In this document: one piece after another, positions 1-8,314 of the stretch
How positions within the stretch are numbered: the stretch's first letter is position 1
Layout: each line of letters begins with the position of its first letter
DNA from: Planctomycetota bacterium
GTDB taxonomy: Bacteria > Planctomycetota > Phycisphaerae > Phycisphaerales > SM1A02
DNA: 46,978 bases
Direction of reading: 5' to 3'
Assembly (NCBI GenBank): GCA_024230295.1
Contig: JAAERN010000055.1
Coordinates: 1 to 46,978, forward strand
Notes under the pieces: model-generated
Told to the model about the DNA's origin: nothing
The model's input: the letters and a program-made list of their open reading frames with translations, nothing else
The model's database searches: none
Translations under genes and position numbers: made by a program

Positions 1-510
1 CATCGGGTTAATTCGGCCGAGAACCTTCGAGACGTGCGTGTCGGTCGCCCGGGGCTCCGACTCGATCTCACCCACACATTCCGCAACTTCAACGTCATCA
101 TCACCATTGAAGGCCGCGATGATTGTGCCGGCGAGTTCTGGCGGAGGCGCCGTTCCAAATTGGTCGAGCAATTTGAGACCGTTCCACTCCGCTGGATTGT
201 GCGAGGCTGTCATCACAACGCCACCAGCAGAACCGGTCGCGCCGATCATCACACCAACCGTCGGCGTCGCAACAATTCCCAGATCGATCACGCGGCATCC
301 TGCACCGGCCAGACCTGCTGCGGCGGCCGCTGCGAATCGCTCGCCCGACGGCCTGCTATCCCGGCCAAGGCATACGCTTGGCGACTCTGTGGTGCTGGCG
401 AGATGTGCGCCCCAACACGCCGCGAATCGCCGCGCAACCGTCTCGGTCATCGTCTCATCGACAATGCCTCGCACTCCCGAGACGCCGATCATGAATGGTG
501 CTTTCGTCAT
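1..510 (-). CDS. Phosphohexomutase (phosphoglucosamine/phosphomannomutase family), N-terminal part, cut by window edge
   Basis: Only the first 170 residues are inside the window; the frame is still open at base 1. The reading frame starts with ATG at 510 and shows the alpha-D-phosphohexomutase signatures: an N-terminal G-V-S-G-V-R-G motif (residues 9-15), G-R-D-S-R-P-S-G (49-56) and the active-site loop T-A-S-H-N-P (101-106), in which Ser103 would carry the phosphate. The family interconverts hexose 1- and 6-phosphates for cell-envelope sugar synthesis; GlmM, ManB and Pgm cannot be told apart from this part. The ATG overlaps the queD stop codon by four bases (ATGA), so translation is probably coupled to queD. 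The family call is secure; the substrate is unknown. Confidence 0.93.
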   Translation of the reverse strand, partial: MTKAPFMIGVSGVRGIVDETMTETVARRFAACWGAHLASTTESPSVCLGRDSRPSGERFAAAAAAGLAGAGCRVIDLGIVATPTVGVMIGATGSAGGVVMTASHNPAEWNGLKLLDQFGTAPPPELAGTIIAAFNGDDDVEVAECVGEIESEPRATDTHVSKVLGRINPM

Positions 511-881
511 TGCTTGAGATCCACTGTGTACGCAGCCTCGCATCCGGGCGCCTCCGTAATCGCCACCCTCAGCATGGACAGGCCGGTTGGAAGCCCCGGT
601 TGCACCGTGGCGGCAAGGTGCATCGCGACATGCTCGGCGGTCGGGCTGAGCGCCGAGAATGGTTGAATATCGTTGAGTGTGCTGTCACGAAGCGGGCAAA
701 TCGCCTCGTCGAGCAATCGCTCCAGCAGATGAAAGTCACACAGCAGGCCGTCGCTGTCGAGCGTCTCGCCCGCAACTGTCAGTCGAACCCGCCAATCGTG
801 CCCATGCAAAGTCTCCCGCTCGCCGCAAATGACGATCGCGTGCGCCGCTGAGAAGACTCGTTCCACTTGAAGACTGAACAT
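507..881 (-). CDS. queD: 6-carboxy-5,6,7,8-tetrahydropterin synthase (QueD/PTPS family)
   Basis: The 124-residue protein matches the 6-pyruvoyl-tetrahydropterin synthase fold in length and motifs. The zinc ligands would be His14, His26 and His28 (L-H-G-H-D-W), with the catalytic Cys at 19 between them, and a P-T-A-E-H segment lies near residue 80. QueD converts 7,8-dihydroneopterin triphosphate to carboxytetrahydropterin, the first dedicated step towards queuosine and other 7-deazaguanines. No other queuosine gene is visible here. It lies about 60 bases after the pseudopilin operon and overlaps the phosphohexomutase gene downstream by ATGA. A role in pterin rather than queuosine synthesis is possible, since PTPS and QueD are hard to separate by motif alone. 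Confidence 0.88.
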   Translation of the reverse strand: MFSLQVERVFSAAHAIVICGERETLHGHDWRVRLTVAGETLDSDGLLCDFHLLERLLDEAICPLRDSTLNDIQPFSALSPTAEHVAMHLAATVQPGLPTGLSMLRVAITEAPGCEAAYTVDLKQ

Positions 882-941
882 GGGGCCGAAAGGATATCCG
901 GACCAGCACTCGATCTGCTCTCCGCCCAGCTTTGATCGAGG

Positions 942-1508
942 CTACTCCCCCCAAGCAACCCGGCGGGGCATGGCCGAGCCGACAAATCGCATCTCGGGAA
1001 CATCGGCCAGATCGAGATCCGTGCTTGTCACCCCGTTGCCGTCCACCACCAGATCGACGGTGGCATGGGTCATCCACCTGCCATCACGGAACCTCATTCT
1101 GAATGGCGAGACTGGCGCACCCGCTCCGCCCACGAGTTGGGTAACGCCCTCAAGCATCGACCAACTGTCTGCACCCTGCTCCCACCGAATCGTGTCCGTG
1201 GCAGCATCCCAGCGAACGGTCGTCCAGGTCCCATTGGCGGCCTGAATTGAAATTGTGTCGGAGTCCACACTGTTGTTCATGCCGATTGGCAGCGGCAAAA
1301 AGTCGACGCCGCCTCGAATCATCATTTGAAGTCGCTCGACAATGAGCCTGCCCGACACATTTGTCGATACGGATTCCGCCGTGCGGCGGTACGTCTCGAA
1401 ACTCGAACGCAGCGCCATCATGGTCGCAAGCAGCAGCACCACGCTGATCGCCAGCGCGATGAGGACTTCCACCAACGAGAATCCATTCTGTCGACGTGGC
1501 CTCACCAT
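942..1508 (-). CDS. PilW-like prepilin-type protein
   Basis: The 188-residue product begins with a short basic leader followed by G-F-S-L-V-E-V-L-I-A-L and a hydrophobic helix, the type III (prepilin) signal cut before Phe by a prepilin peptidase. The Glu at mature position 5 is present. I place the start at the ATG at 1508, which overlaps the stop codon of the upstream PilX-like gene by a few bases and leaves a nine-residue leader; the longer frame to 1559 would bury the leader. The rest is a soluble beta-rich domain with no motif I recognise. By position and shape it is a minor pseudopilin, comparable to PilW/GspJ, working with the PilC and PilT proteins encoded upstream. Confidence 0.85.
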   Translation of the reverse strand: MVRPRRQNGFSLVEVLIALAISVVLLLATMMALRSSFETYRRTAESVSTNVSGRLIVERLQMMIRGGVDFLPLPIGMNNSVDSDTISIQAANGTWTTVRWDAATDTIRWEQGADSWSMLEGVTQLVGGAGAPVSPFRMRFRDGRWMTHATVDLVVDGNGVTSTDLDLADVPEMRFVGSAMPRRVAWGE

Positions 1509-3847
1509 GTTCCGCCCTCGTACCAAGTCGGCGACTGCGGGCTTGCCAGCAGCGGCCATGGAATCCCGTCGGGTAAGAGCGCATTCTCATCGTACGTGAT
1601 TGTGATGCGACCGAACCCTCCGAACTCGGGGTCGTTGACATCGACACCTTCTTGATCGCCATCGGAATCTCCGAAATACCCAAGCGTCGTATTGAATGCA
1701 TCGGGTGTTCCGCCGTAGAAGAGCGGGCCTTCGGTTTCAGTGGGGCGGAAGGTTGTCATCAACGTTCCATGGACGTCCGCTGCGCCGCGAATGTCGATCA
1801 GACCCGTAACGATCGTCCCGGTGAGTTGCACAGAGGCACTGGTATCGCTGTCAAAATTACCCACATCTACCGACCAACCCGGAAGCAGCATGCTGGTCCG
1901 GGCCATCTCAAGGCGATCGGATTCTGACATCGCCAAGAGATACGTTTGCATTGCGGCAGCGTCGCTCTCTGCAAGTAAATTGGGATCCTCCGGATCGATG
2001 AAGAATCGCGAGGCGCCTGTCAGTTGAATCTTGTTTCGCCAGTGCGCGTATTCAAGCGGCCGATCACCGCCGAGCGTTCCGAGGAATGTGCATCCGTCGA
2101 ACCGAAGGTTGTTGGACGCCACGCTGGTATCGGTGTACTCCGTTGACCCGGAGAAGGCTGTGATGTCGGGGAACCTGAGTTCTGGCACGCCCCCCATTCC
2201 CATTTCGCGGGCCCCCGCATAGTTCCAGTTTACGTCGTCACAGGTCTCTGTCGTTTCGATCCATGTCACACCAACGAACCAACAGTCGACGAACAATGCA
2301 TTGGTTCCCATTGGAATCTTGACATCATCGAACACCATGTTTCGATAAACCGGCCGATCAAAGAGGTCGTAGGCCCCAGCAGAACCCCACGGCACAGGCT
2401 CGGGGTCGGTCGTTTCTCCGGGCCAACCTCCGTTGGAGGCAATCTGAGCGGAGAATCCCGCACCAAGATCAGCCTTGTCCTCATACCACGTCTGCGAGTT
2501 CAAGAACATTTCGCTTGTGAGCGACAGCAAGTATGGCTCGCCAACATCGAAACTCGCTGGCGCTACCCATTGATCGGGGCGCACAACACCCTCAACCCGT
2601 GATTGCCAGTCGCTACTTCGCGCGGTCTCCCAATCCGAGGCGCTCACCGCAAAGTTCATGTGTCCGCGGATCTTGGCGTACTGATCTCTCGCATCCAGTA
2701 TTCCATCATTCCAACCCATGGCGGTGTCGAGGCCATCGACGGCCCCATCGTTATTTCGGTCGGAGTCCGCAAGGTCCAGCAGTGTGGCCATGTCGTTGTC
2801 GGCGTCGAACTCATCTGCCATCAAACCCCACCCAGCCGCTTGTGCCAAGGCTGGATCAAACACAACCATCGCGTCGGTATCGGCATCAAACACGCCAAGG
2901 AAGAGGTCGAAGTCATCAACGTATTGATCGCCGTCGTGATCCTGCATGTCGGGATCACCCGAAATTGCAAGTCCTTCCACGGCGTGGCCAGGACGAAGGC
3001 GGCCGTCGCCATCAACATCATGGATCGCAACGAGTGAATGGAAAGTATCCAGCAGTGGATCGAGCGTCACCGTGTCAAGGTTGTAGAGGTCACTCCGGAC
3101 GACCAGTGGATCGCCGTTGTCTGGATCGAGTTCCCCGGAGACCGTTCCATAGAGCGCCCCCACGGGGCCCTCGATCAACACGTTCTTGCCGATCATGATC
3201 CGGCTCTGACCCAGCAGCGCGTATTCGATTCGCTTCTCCAACATGAAATCGAGTTGCACGATTCGCTGAACATCATCGGCGACACCGCGGCTCGTCACCC
3301 GCACGCCGCTTCCATCAGCGAGCATTTCATATCGAAGTTGGAACCACGGCGGATCAGCACCGTCACGTATTGGAATGCCCTGAGACTCCACGATCCCATT
3401 CGGCTCGTCGAGCGAAGCCTGCACAAGAGATCCGTTTTCGTACACATCGGCGTGGTTGTCGTGATACAAATGGGCGTCGTAGACCGCATGCATGAGCCCC
3501 GCCCCACTGGCGACCAGCGGCGTGTATCCATCTGTTGGCAGCACATCGACGGTACCGTCTGCTCCGGTCCACGAACCTTCCCACAGGCGATCCCCAAATC
3601 CGCCTTCGAGATCTCCGGCCTCGACCACGAATCGGCATGACTCTCGGCTGAGTCGCCACGAGGCGGCCTGAAGTCCACTCTCGGCGGCGCTGAGGCTACG
3701 TGAAACATGAATCGCTGACTCAGCGCTTCGGACATTTCCTTCGGACACGATCGCCATCACTGCAGTCAGCGAAGCGACCAATGCCACAAAGATCATCGCG
3801 AGAACCGACGACACGCCCCGGCGTCTGTTTGTGTTTGGATCAATCAT
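1502..3847 (-). CDS. Large PilX/GspK-like minor pilin component with acidic calcium-binding-like repeats
   Basis: The 781-residue protein has a basic N-terminus, one transmembrane helix (about residues 10-35) and an A-A-E-S-G-L-Q segment after it, the pattern of PilX-like proteins, which lack a standard GFxxxE leader. It is several times longer than a usual PilX. Between roughly residues 255 and 385 are acidic runs such as D-V-D-G-D-G-R-L and D-R-N-N-D-G-A-V-D-G that look like EF-hand or dockerin-type calcium loops. The start at 3847 makes an ATGA overlap with the upstream prepilin gene; an ATG at 3862 is an alternative. The bulk of the protein is presumably exposed outside the inner membrane. 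Its exact role is unknown; tip or cargo function is speculation. Confidence 0.75.
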   Translation of the reverse strand: MIDPNTNRRRGVSSVLAMIFVALVASLTAVMAIVSEGNVRSAESAIHVSRSLSAAESGLQAASWRLSRESCRFVVEAGDLEGGFGDRLWEGSWTGADGTVDVLPTDGYTPLVASGAGLMHAVYDAHLYHDNHADVYENGSLVQASLDEPNGIVESQGIPIRDGADPPWFQLRYEMLADGSGVRVTSRGVADDVQRIVQLDFMLEKRIEYALLGQSRIMIGKNVLIEGPVGALYGTVSGELDPDNGDPLVVRSDLYNLDTVTLDPLLDTFHSLVAIHDVDGDGRLRPGHAVEGLAISGDPDMQDHDGDQYVDDFDLFLGVFDADTDAMVVFDPALAQAAGWGLMADEFDADNDMATLLDLADSDRNNDGAVDGLDTAMGWNDGILDARDQYAKIRGHMNFAVSASDWETARSSDWQSRVEGVVRPDQWVAPASFDVGEPYLLSLTSEMFLNSQTWYEDKADLGAGFSAQIASNGGWPGETTDPEPVPWGSAGAYDLFDRPVYRNMVFDDVKIPMGTNALFVDCWFVGVTWIETTETCDDVNWNYAGAREMGMGGVPELRFPDITAFSGSTEYTDTSVASNNLRFDGCTFLGTLGGDRPLEYAHWRNKIQLTGASRFFIDPEDPNLLAESDAAAMQTYLLAMSESDRLEMARTSMLLPGWSVDVGNFDSDTSASVQLTGTIVTGLIDIRGAADVHGTLMTTFRPTETEGPLFYGGTPDAFNTTLGYFGDSDGDQEGVDVNDPEFGGFGRITITYDENALLPDGIPWPLLASPQSPTWYEGGTW

Positions 3848-4377
3848 TGCACATGCACCCATGTCACGGTCGTCACCAGTTCACTCGCTGCCGAGGGTGA
3901 GTCCTGCCAAAAGACGTCCACCGAAACTCGAACGGCGTCCGACGTTCCATCGCCTACAACAGTGCCGAGATCCACTGGATCAACCGACTCCACCTGAACG
4001 ACTTGGCGCCACTGCAACATTCCCGGAATCACCGATCCGGTCGCGTCGATAGGACCAGTGCCCGACCAACCTGCGGCGTCGAGACCATCGAAGTCATCCA
4101 TGTCATCCCAGTCAGCCACCGAAGCTTCGCCGGCCTCCGGGCCCCACGTCGAGTTGGCGGTGACCGGATCGAAGATCGGCATCGTCAAACTGCACTCACG
4201 AATCTCGCCGCCAAGCCTCGCAGCCTGCGCCGCTCGTTCGCCCCAATCATTCTGCATGACGAAGGCCTGATTGGCCGCCACCATGGCGAGCATTCCGGTG
4301 GCCACGATCACGATCGCAAGCGCCGTTTCAACCAGCGTAAAGCCACGCGGTGAGTTAGTTCGTCGCCCTGCCATCAT
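3844..4377 (-). CDS. PilV-like prepilin-type protein
   Basis: The 177-residue product carries a clear prepilin leader: a basic N-terminus, then R-G-F-T-L-V-E-T-A-L-A and a hydrophobic helix, with cleavage expected between Gly12 and Phe13 and Glu at mature position 5. The body is acidic, with a D-W-D-D-M-D-D-F-D-G patch near residue 95. Order and size fit a PilV/GspI-like minor pseudopilin that would form the tip complex with the PilX- and PilW-like proteins. It overlaps the pilC-like gene upstream and the PilX-like gene downstream by ATGA on both sides, which implies coupled translation. Confidence 0.85.
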   Translation of the reverse strand: MMAGRRTNSPRGFTLVETALAIVIVATGMLAMVAANQAFVMQNDWGERAAQAARLGGEIRECSLTMPIFDPVTANSTWGPEAGEASVADWDDMDDFDGLDAAGWSGTGPIDATGSVIPGMLQWRQVVQVESVDPVDLGTVVGDGTSDAVRVSVDVFWQDSPSAASELVTTVTWVHVQ

Positions 4378-5600
4378 CCCGATACCAACGAGCTCATCTT
4401 GAAGATCGGCAGGATGATCGCCATCGCGATGAATCCGACGATCGAACCCATAATGACGATGAGCAGCGGTTCGATCATGCTCGTCATCGCCTTGATCGCA
4501 TCCCGGAGCACACGGTGGTAGAAGTCCGCGACTTCGGCGAGAACTTCTCCGAGCCGGCCAGACTCTTCGCCCGCAGCGACCATTTGCACGACCGAACCCG
4601 GAAGGAGCGCCGACTTCTCGAGTTCCTCATGGATCTTCCGCCCTTCCCGAACCGACGACTGGACGCGCCGCCACAGGTCTCGGTACTGACAGTTTCCAGA
4701 AATGTCACCCGTGACCGCGACAGCGTCGAGAACTGGAACACCCGCGTTAAGCAGCTCGCCCATTGTCTGGAGCGAACGGCTGACGTAGAGCGCTCGGAAC
4801 ATGCGGCTGAAGAGCGGCACAATCAGCTTGAGTCGATCGGCCACTCGTTGTCCGACGTCCGTCCGCAAAGAAAAGATGAGTCCGATGGCGGCGGCGGCCA
4901 CCATACCGATGAGCAAATGCCAGTTCGTCACCATCCAGTCAGAGAGTCCAAGAAGCATCTTGGTCGGTCCAGGAAGAACCTCTTCCTTGCCCTTGAATAC
5001 GCCCGCGAACCTAGGCAGCACAAAAGTCAGAAGAAAAACCGTCACGCCGATCGCCATGGTTGCAATAACGCCCGGATAGATGCTTGCTCCGACCACCATC
5101 TTTCGCGTTTCCTGCTGCTGGGCCATGAACCCGGCAATTCGGTCGAGCATCTTGGCGAAGGAGCCTGACATTTCGGAAGCACGAACCATGTTCACATAAA
5201 GCGAATTGAACAACTTGGGATGGCGGGAGATGGCCTCCGAGAAGGACTTGCCAGATTCAATGTCAGCGCGAATCTGAAAAATGACTCGGCGAAACTTCGC
5301 ATTGCTCGTCTGCTCGGCGATTCCGTCGAGTGCCATGCGGAGATTGATTCCCGCCCTGATCATGACGGCCAGTTGCACAGTGAAATCGAGCACTTCCTTT
5401 TGAGAAGGCCCTGTTCCGGCGTTGAGGACTTCCCAGACTCGGCTCCAGTTGACCCGGCGATCAACCTGAGGAATGAGTTTCAGGACATGGTGCCCCTGAC
5501 TTCGCAGTTTCAGCGAGGCAGCGCCCACAGTGTCGGCCTGAATCAGGCCCGACTCGACGCTCCCGGCAGTCGTTCGAACTTCCCACTGGTACGAGGGCAT
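4374..5600 (-). CDS. Type IV pilus / type II secretion inner-membrane platform protein (PilC/GspF family)
   Basis: The 408-residue protein has the two-fold GspF layout: a cytoplasmic N-terminal region, then two related helical domains (about 75-200 and 280-400), each followed by strong membrane helices. G-I-N-L-R-M-A-L near residue 95 and G-V-P-V-L-D-A-V near residue 300 are the duplicated domain motifs, and A-G-E-E-S-G-R-L-G-E is a typical late motif. It forms the inner-membrane base that couples the cytoplasmic ATPase to pilin assembly. The ATG at 5600 is preferred over an upstream TTG at 5606; it lies six bases after the stop of the PilT-like gene. PilC and GspF cannot be separated by sequence alone here. 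Confidence 0.92.
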   Translation of the reverse strand: MPSYQWEVRTTAGSVESGLIQADTVGAASLKLRSQGHHVLKLIPQVDRRVNWSRVWEVLNAGTGPSQKEVLDFTVQLAVMIRAGINLRMALDGIAEQTSNAKFRRVIFQIRADIESGKSFSEAISRHPKLFNSLYVNMVRASEMSGSFAKMLDRIAGFMAQQQETRKMVVGASIYPGVIATMAIGVTVFLLTFVLPRFAGVFKGKEEVLPGPTKMLLGLSDWMVTNWHLLIGMVAAAAIGLIFSLRTDVGQRVADRLKLIVPLFSRMFRALYVSRSLQTMGELLNAGVPVLDAVAVTGDISGNCQYRDLWRRVQSSVREGRKIHEELEKSALLPGSVVQMVAAGEESGRLGEVLAEVADFYHRVLRDAIKAMTSMIEPLLIVIMGSIVGFIAMAIILPIFKMSSLVSG

Positions 5601-5606
5601 AGGCAA

Positions 5607-6662
5607 TCAGGCGGCGAGCGCCCGCTCCATTGCTTCGGGGTGCGCGGCCCGCGAAACAGCATCTTCTTTGGAAATGAGACCGTTGAAACACAGTTCGGCG
5701 ATCGAAGCATCAAGGGTCGTCATGCCGAGGTTTCGGCTGGTCTCGATGACATTGGGTATTTCGAACGTGCGGTTCTCACGAATGAGGTTCCGCACTGCCG
5801 GTGTGCACAGCAGTATTTCAACTGCGGGAACCATGCCTTCGCCGTCGGCCCGCGGAAAAAGTGACTGAGACACGACTGCCTGCAACGTATTGCCAAGCAT
5901 CGACCGGACTTGATTCTGTTGGTTGGCCGGATACATGTCGATGATTCGCTCCACAGTCTGGGAAGCGCTCACCGTGTGCAGGGTCGAGAGGACAAGGTGA
6001 CCGGTCTCTGCTGCGCTCATCGCCAGCGCGGTCGTTTCGAGATCTCGCATTTCGCCCACGAGAATGATGTCGGGATCCTGCCGCAACGCGTGTTTCAGGC
6101 CCGAGGCAAATGTAGGAATATCGTCCCCGAGTTCACGCTGCTCGATCAGGCATTGGCGTGACTCGAAGGTGTACTCGATGGGGTCTTCGAGTGTGATGAT
6201 GTGTTTGCGTTCCTTGGCGTTGATTGCCTGGATCACCGCGGCAAGCGTCGTCGACTTGCCTGATCCAGTATCACCTGTAACCAACACAAGGCCGCGCGGA
6301 AGGGTTGCGAACCGCTGTACGACGAGCGGTAGATTGAGCGACTCAAGCGGCGGAACTGATTCGCGGATCGACCGCATGGCCATCGCGATGCCGCTCCGCT
6401 GTTGATGGATATTGACCCGATAACGACCAAGCCCCTCGACTGCGTAGGAAATGTCGAGGTCCTTATTGGCCTGCAATCGCTCAAACTGCTCATCAGATGC
6501 CATGGCTCGAACCATGGTGTCGGTCACCTCGGCCGATAAGACGGGGAGCTCCAAGCCGACCATCACAGTGTCAATTCGCACCATCGGAACATGGCCAGGG
6601 ACGAGGTGGATATCGCTCGCGCCTTGTTCGGAAGCTTGATGAAGAATGTCGTTCAGTTCCAT
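5607..6662 (-). CDS. pilT: PilT/PilU-type secretion or pilus ATPase
   Basis: The 351-residue protein is the usual length of PilT. It has the N-terminal PAS-like part (A-S-D-I-H-L-V-P-G), a Walker A loop G-D-T-G-S-G-K-S-T-T, an Asp box L-E-D-P-I-E-Y, a Walker B V-G-E-M-R-D-L-E-T and a His box with S-T-L-H-T. The late A-V-R-N-L-I-R-E segment is the AIRNLIRE-type element of retraction ATPases. In characterised pili PilT powers fibre disassembly and PilB/GspE powers assembly; no assembly ATPase gene is in this window. I chose the ATG at 6662, where the PilT-like sequence starts; the open frame continues upstream to 6818 without recognisable protein. It is the first gene of the pilus operon and is divergent from the lipoprotein gene at 6883. 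Confidence 0.93.
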   Translation of the reverse strand: MELNDILHQASEQGASDIHLVPGHVPMVRIDTVMVGLELPVLSAEVTDTMVRAMASDEQFERLQANKDLDISYAVEGLGRYRVNIHQQRSGIAMAMRSIRESVPPLESLNLPLVVQRFATLPRGLVLVTGDTGSGKSTTLAAVIQAINAKERKHIITLEDPIEYTFESRQCLIEQRELGDDIPTFASGLKHALRQDPDIILVGEMRDLETTALAMSAAETGHLVLSTLHTVSASQTVERIIDMYPANQQNQVRSMLGNTLQAVVSQSLFPRADGEGMVPAVEILLCTPAVRNLIRENRTFEIPNVIETSRNLGMTTLDASIAELCFNGLISKEDAVSRAAHPEAMERALAA

Positions 6663-6882
6663 GAGGGCACTCCGTGATGACCCAAAGCAACGCATCCGAA
6701 CCAGAAAGCCCATAGCCCTGGGGCAAGCCAGAGAGTCCGGGAGGGGCCCGTGGGTCCATCGGACGATTGAAGGGACGCCCTGAGGCCGGGATGGAGGTTT
6801 ACCGGACATGGCCTCCAAGGAGTTGGGCTGGCCGGTCTGTAAGGTTGCCTGCTACGGCCCCGAGGGTGGTATCGTGCCGCAC

Positions 6883-7341
6883 ATGCTGAAAACGCTCCTT
6901 TCCGCCCTGTGCGTATGTGTAATGGCCGGCTGTGTCACAGCCCCATCGGTCGAGGTACAAGGCGATGCCAAAATCGATCAGCAATCCGCCTCGGCTACTG
7001 CTGGGACGATCGCAGTACGAGTCGTCAACCCGAATAATCGCCCCATCCGCTTGGTCGAGTACGACTACACGGTCCAGGCCGGAGGCGGGTCAACTTGGCG
7101 CGGGAGGCACGATGGCGGAATGGTGTTGTCGCCTGGCTTTGATCGCATAGCCGAATTGCCAATTGTCCTTCCGGTAGGAACTGCCTCTGGTACTCGTATC
7201 CACGTGGGCGGCTCTCTGCACTATCTGGACACCAGCACATTTGCCCAGACGCTCGCCGATTGGGGCTACAGACCCACTTCGGATTTTTCCGGTTCTGCGA
7301 CCGTTGCCGAGCAGGCTCAGGCAGGCCCCGAAGCACCTTGA
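6883..7341 (+). CDS. LEA14-like lipoprotein
   Basis: The 152-residue product begins with a lipoprotein signal ending in V-M-A-G-C (Cys16 would be lipidated). The body contains the pattern of the LEA14/WHy family: a strand reading T-I-A-V-R-V-V-N-P-N-N-R-P followed by alternating hydrophobic strands. In plants and bacteria this small beta-sandwich family is linked to desiccation and stress tolerance, but its molecular role is not settled. The start at 6883 is chosen because the signal peptide begins there. The gene stands alone on the plus strand between two minus-strand operons, with about 220 bases separating it from pilT. Confidence 0.72.
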   Translation: MLKTLLSALCVCVMAGCVTAPSVEVQGDAKIDQQSASATAGTIAVRVVNPNNRPIRLVEYDYTVQAGGGSTWRGRHDGGMVLSPGFDRIAELPIVLPVGTASGTRIHVGGSLHYLDTSTFAQTLADWGYRPTSDFSGSATVAEQAQAGPEAP

Positions 7342-7434
7342 CCACCTGCAGACGAACGCGCCGCACCTAGACTTCGCGCGCCAACGGCAACGCGGTCAGC
7401 AAATTGACAATGATGAGTTCCCGCAGGGGCAGGA

Positions 7435-8289
7435 TCAGTTGACAGAACGCCCAGTCACGCCGGCCGGCTTGGCTGCAGACCACTTGTCATCGTGCCGCCC
7501 CGCTTCCCGAGCGCGGCCGTGCATTCCAGACGAAGACGCCTCAACTGCGTTGCAGAGTGCCATAACAGCGGCCACGCCTGCATATCGTTCGCGAAGCGAT
7601 GTGATCTGATCTGCCATGGCCCCGGGTTGTTTGAACAGCGTTCGAAACGCATCCTTCATGGCATCAACACCGGGCTGGTCGAACCCGTTTCGAAGCATTC
7701 CAATCACATTAACCGCTCGCGCCTCAGCGGGATGCCCTTCAACGATCATGAACGGCGGTACATCGCGCGAGATTCTCGCGAGCCCTCCCACGAATGACAG
7801 TTGTCCGATCGTCGCAAAGTGATGAACGCCGACACCGCCACCGATTGAGGCCCCATCATCGACTCTGACATGACCTGCCAGCATGACCTGATTGGCGATC
7901 ACCGTGTGATCTCCAACGCAACAGTCGTGAGCCACATGAGAACCGACCATCAGTAGATTGTTGGATCCGACCTTTGTCACACCGCCGCCGTTCGCTGTGC
8001 CGCGATGAATCGTCACATGCTCGCGAATCTGATTCCCATCACCGATAGAGCATGAAGTCGGCTCTCCGTCAAACTTTCGATCTTGCGGATCACCTCCGAC
8101 CACGCAACCGGTATACAAGCGGTTGTCCCGCCCGATCTGAGTCCGCTCGACGACCGTGACATGATCATCAAGAACGGTCCCCGACCCAATTTGCACCGAC
8201 GGCCCCACGACGCTGAATGCGCCAACCGTCACATCTGCGGCAATGTCGGCGGTTGAATCGATTATTGCTGTCTCGTGAATTACGGGCAT
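7435..8289 (-). CDS. lpxA: Acyl-ACP:UDP-N-acetylglucosamine O-acyltransferase (LpxA)
   Basis: The 284-residue protein is a left-handed beta-helix protein built of hexapeptide repeats and then an alpha-helical C-terminus. It carries the LpxA landmarks G-G-D-P-Q-D-R-K (65-72) and G-S-H-V-A-H-D-C (116-123), in which His121 corresponds to catalytic His125 of the E. coli enzyme. LpxA performs the first step of lipid A synthesis, moving a 3-hydroxyacyl chain from ACP to the 3-OH of UDP-GlcNAc in the cytoplasm. It is the last gene of the bamA operon, 25 bases after lpxC-fabZ. The C-terminal 30 residues are polar, rich in basic residues, and probably a lineage-specific tail. Confidence 0.96.
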   Translation of the reverse strand: MPVIHETAIIDSTADIAADVTVGAFSVVGPSVQIGSGTVLDDHVTVVERTQIGRDNRLYTGCVVGGDPQDRKFDGEPTSCSIGDGNQIREHVTIHRGTANGGGVTKVGSNNLLMVGSHVAHDCCVGDHTVIANQVMLAGHVRVDDGASIGGGVGVHHFATIGQLSFVGGLARISRDVPPFMIVEGHPAEARAVNVIGMLRNGFDQPGVDAMKDAFRTLFKQPGAMADQITSLRERYAGVAAVMALCNAVEASSSGMHGRAREAGRHDDKWSAAKPAGVTGRSVN

Positions 8290-8314
8290 TTGTCAACTCG
8301 GGGTATCCCGCTCC

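Noticed and set aside
2533-3198. Plus-strand open frame inside the large PilX-like gene
   Set aside because: Arg-rich shadow frame of a well-supported gene on the other strand.
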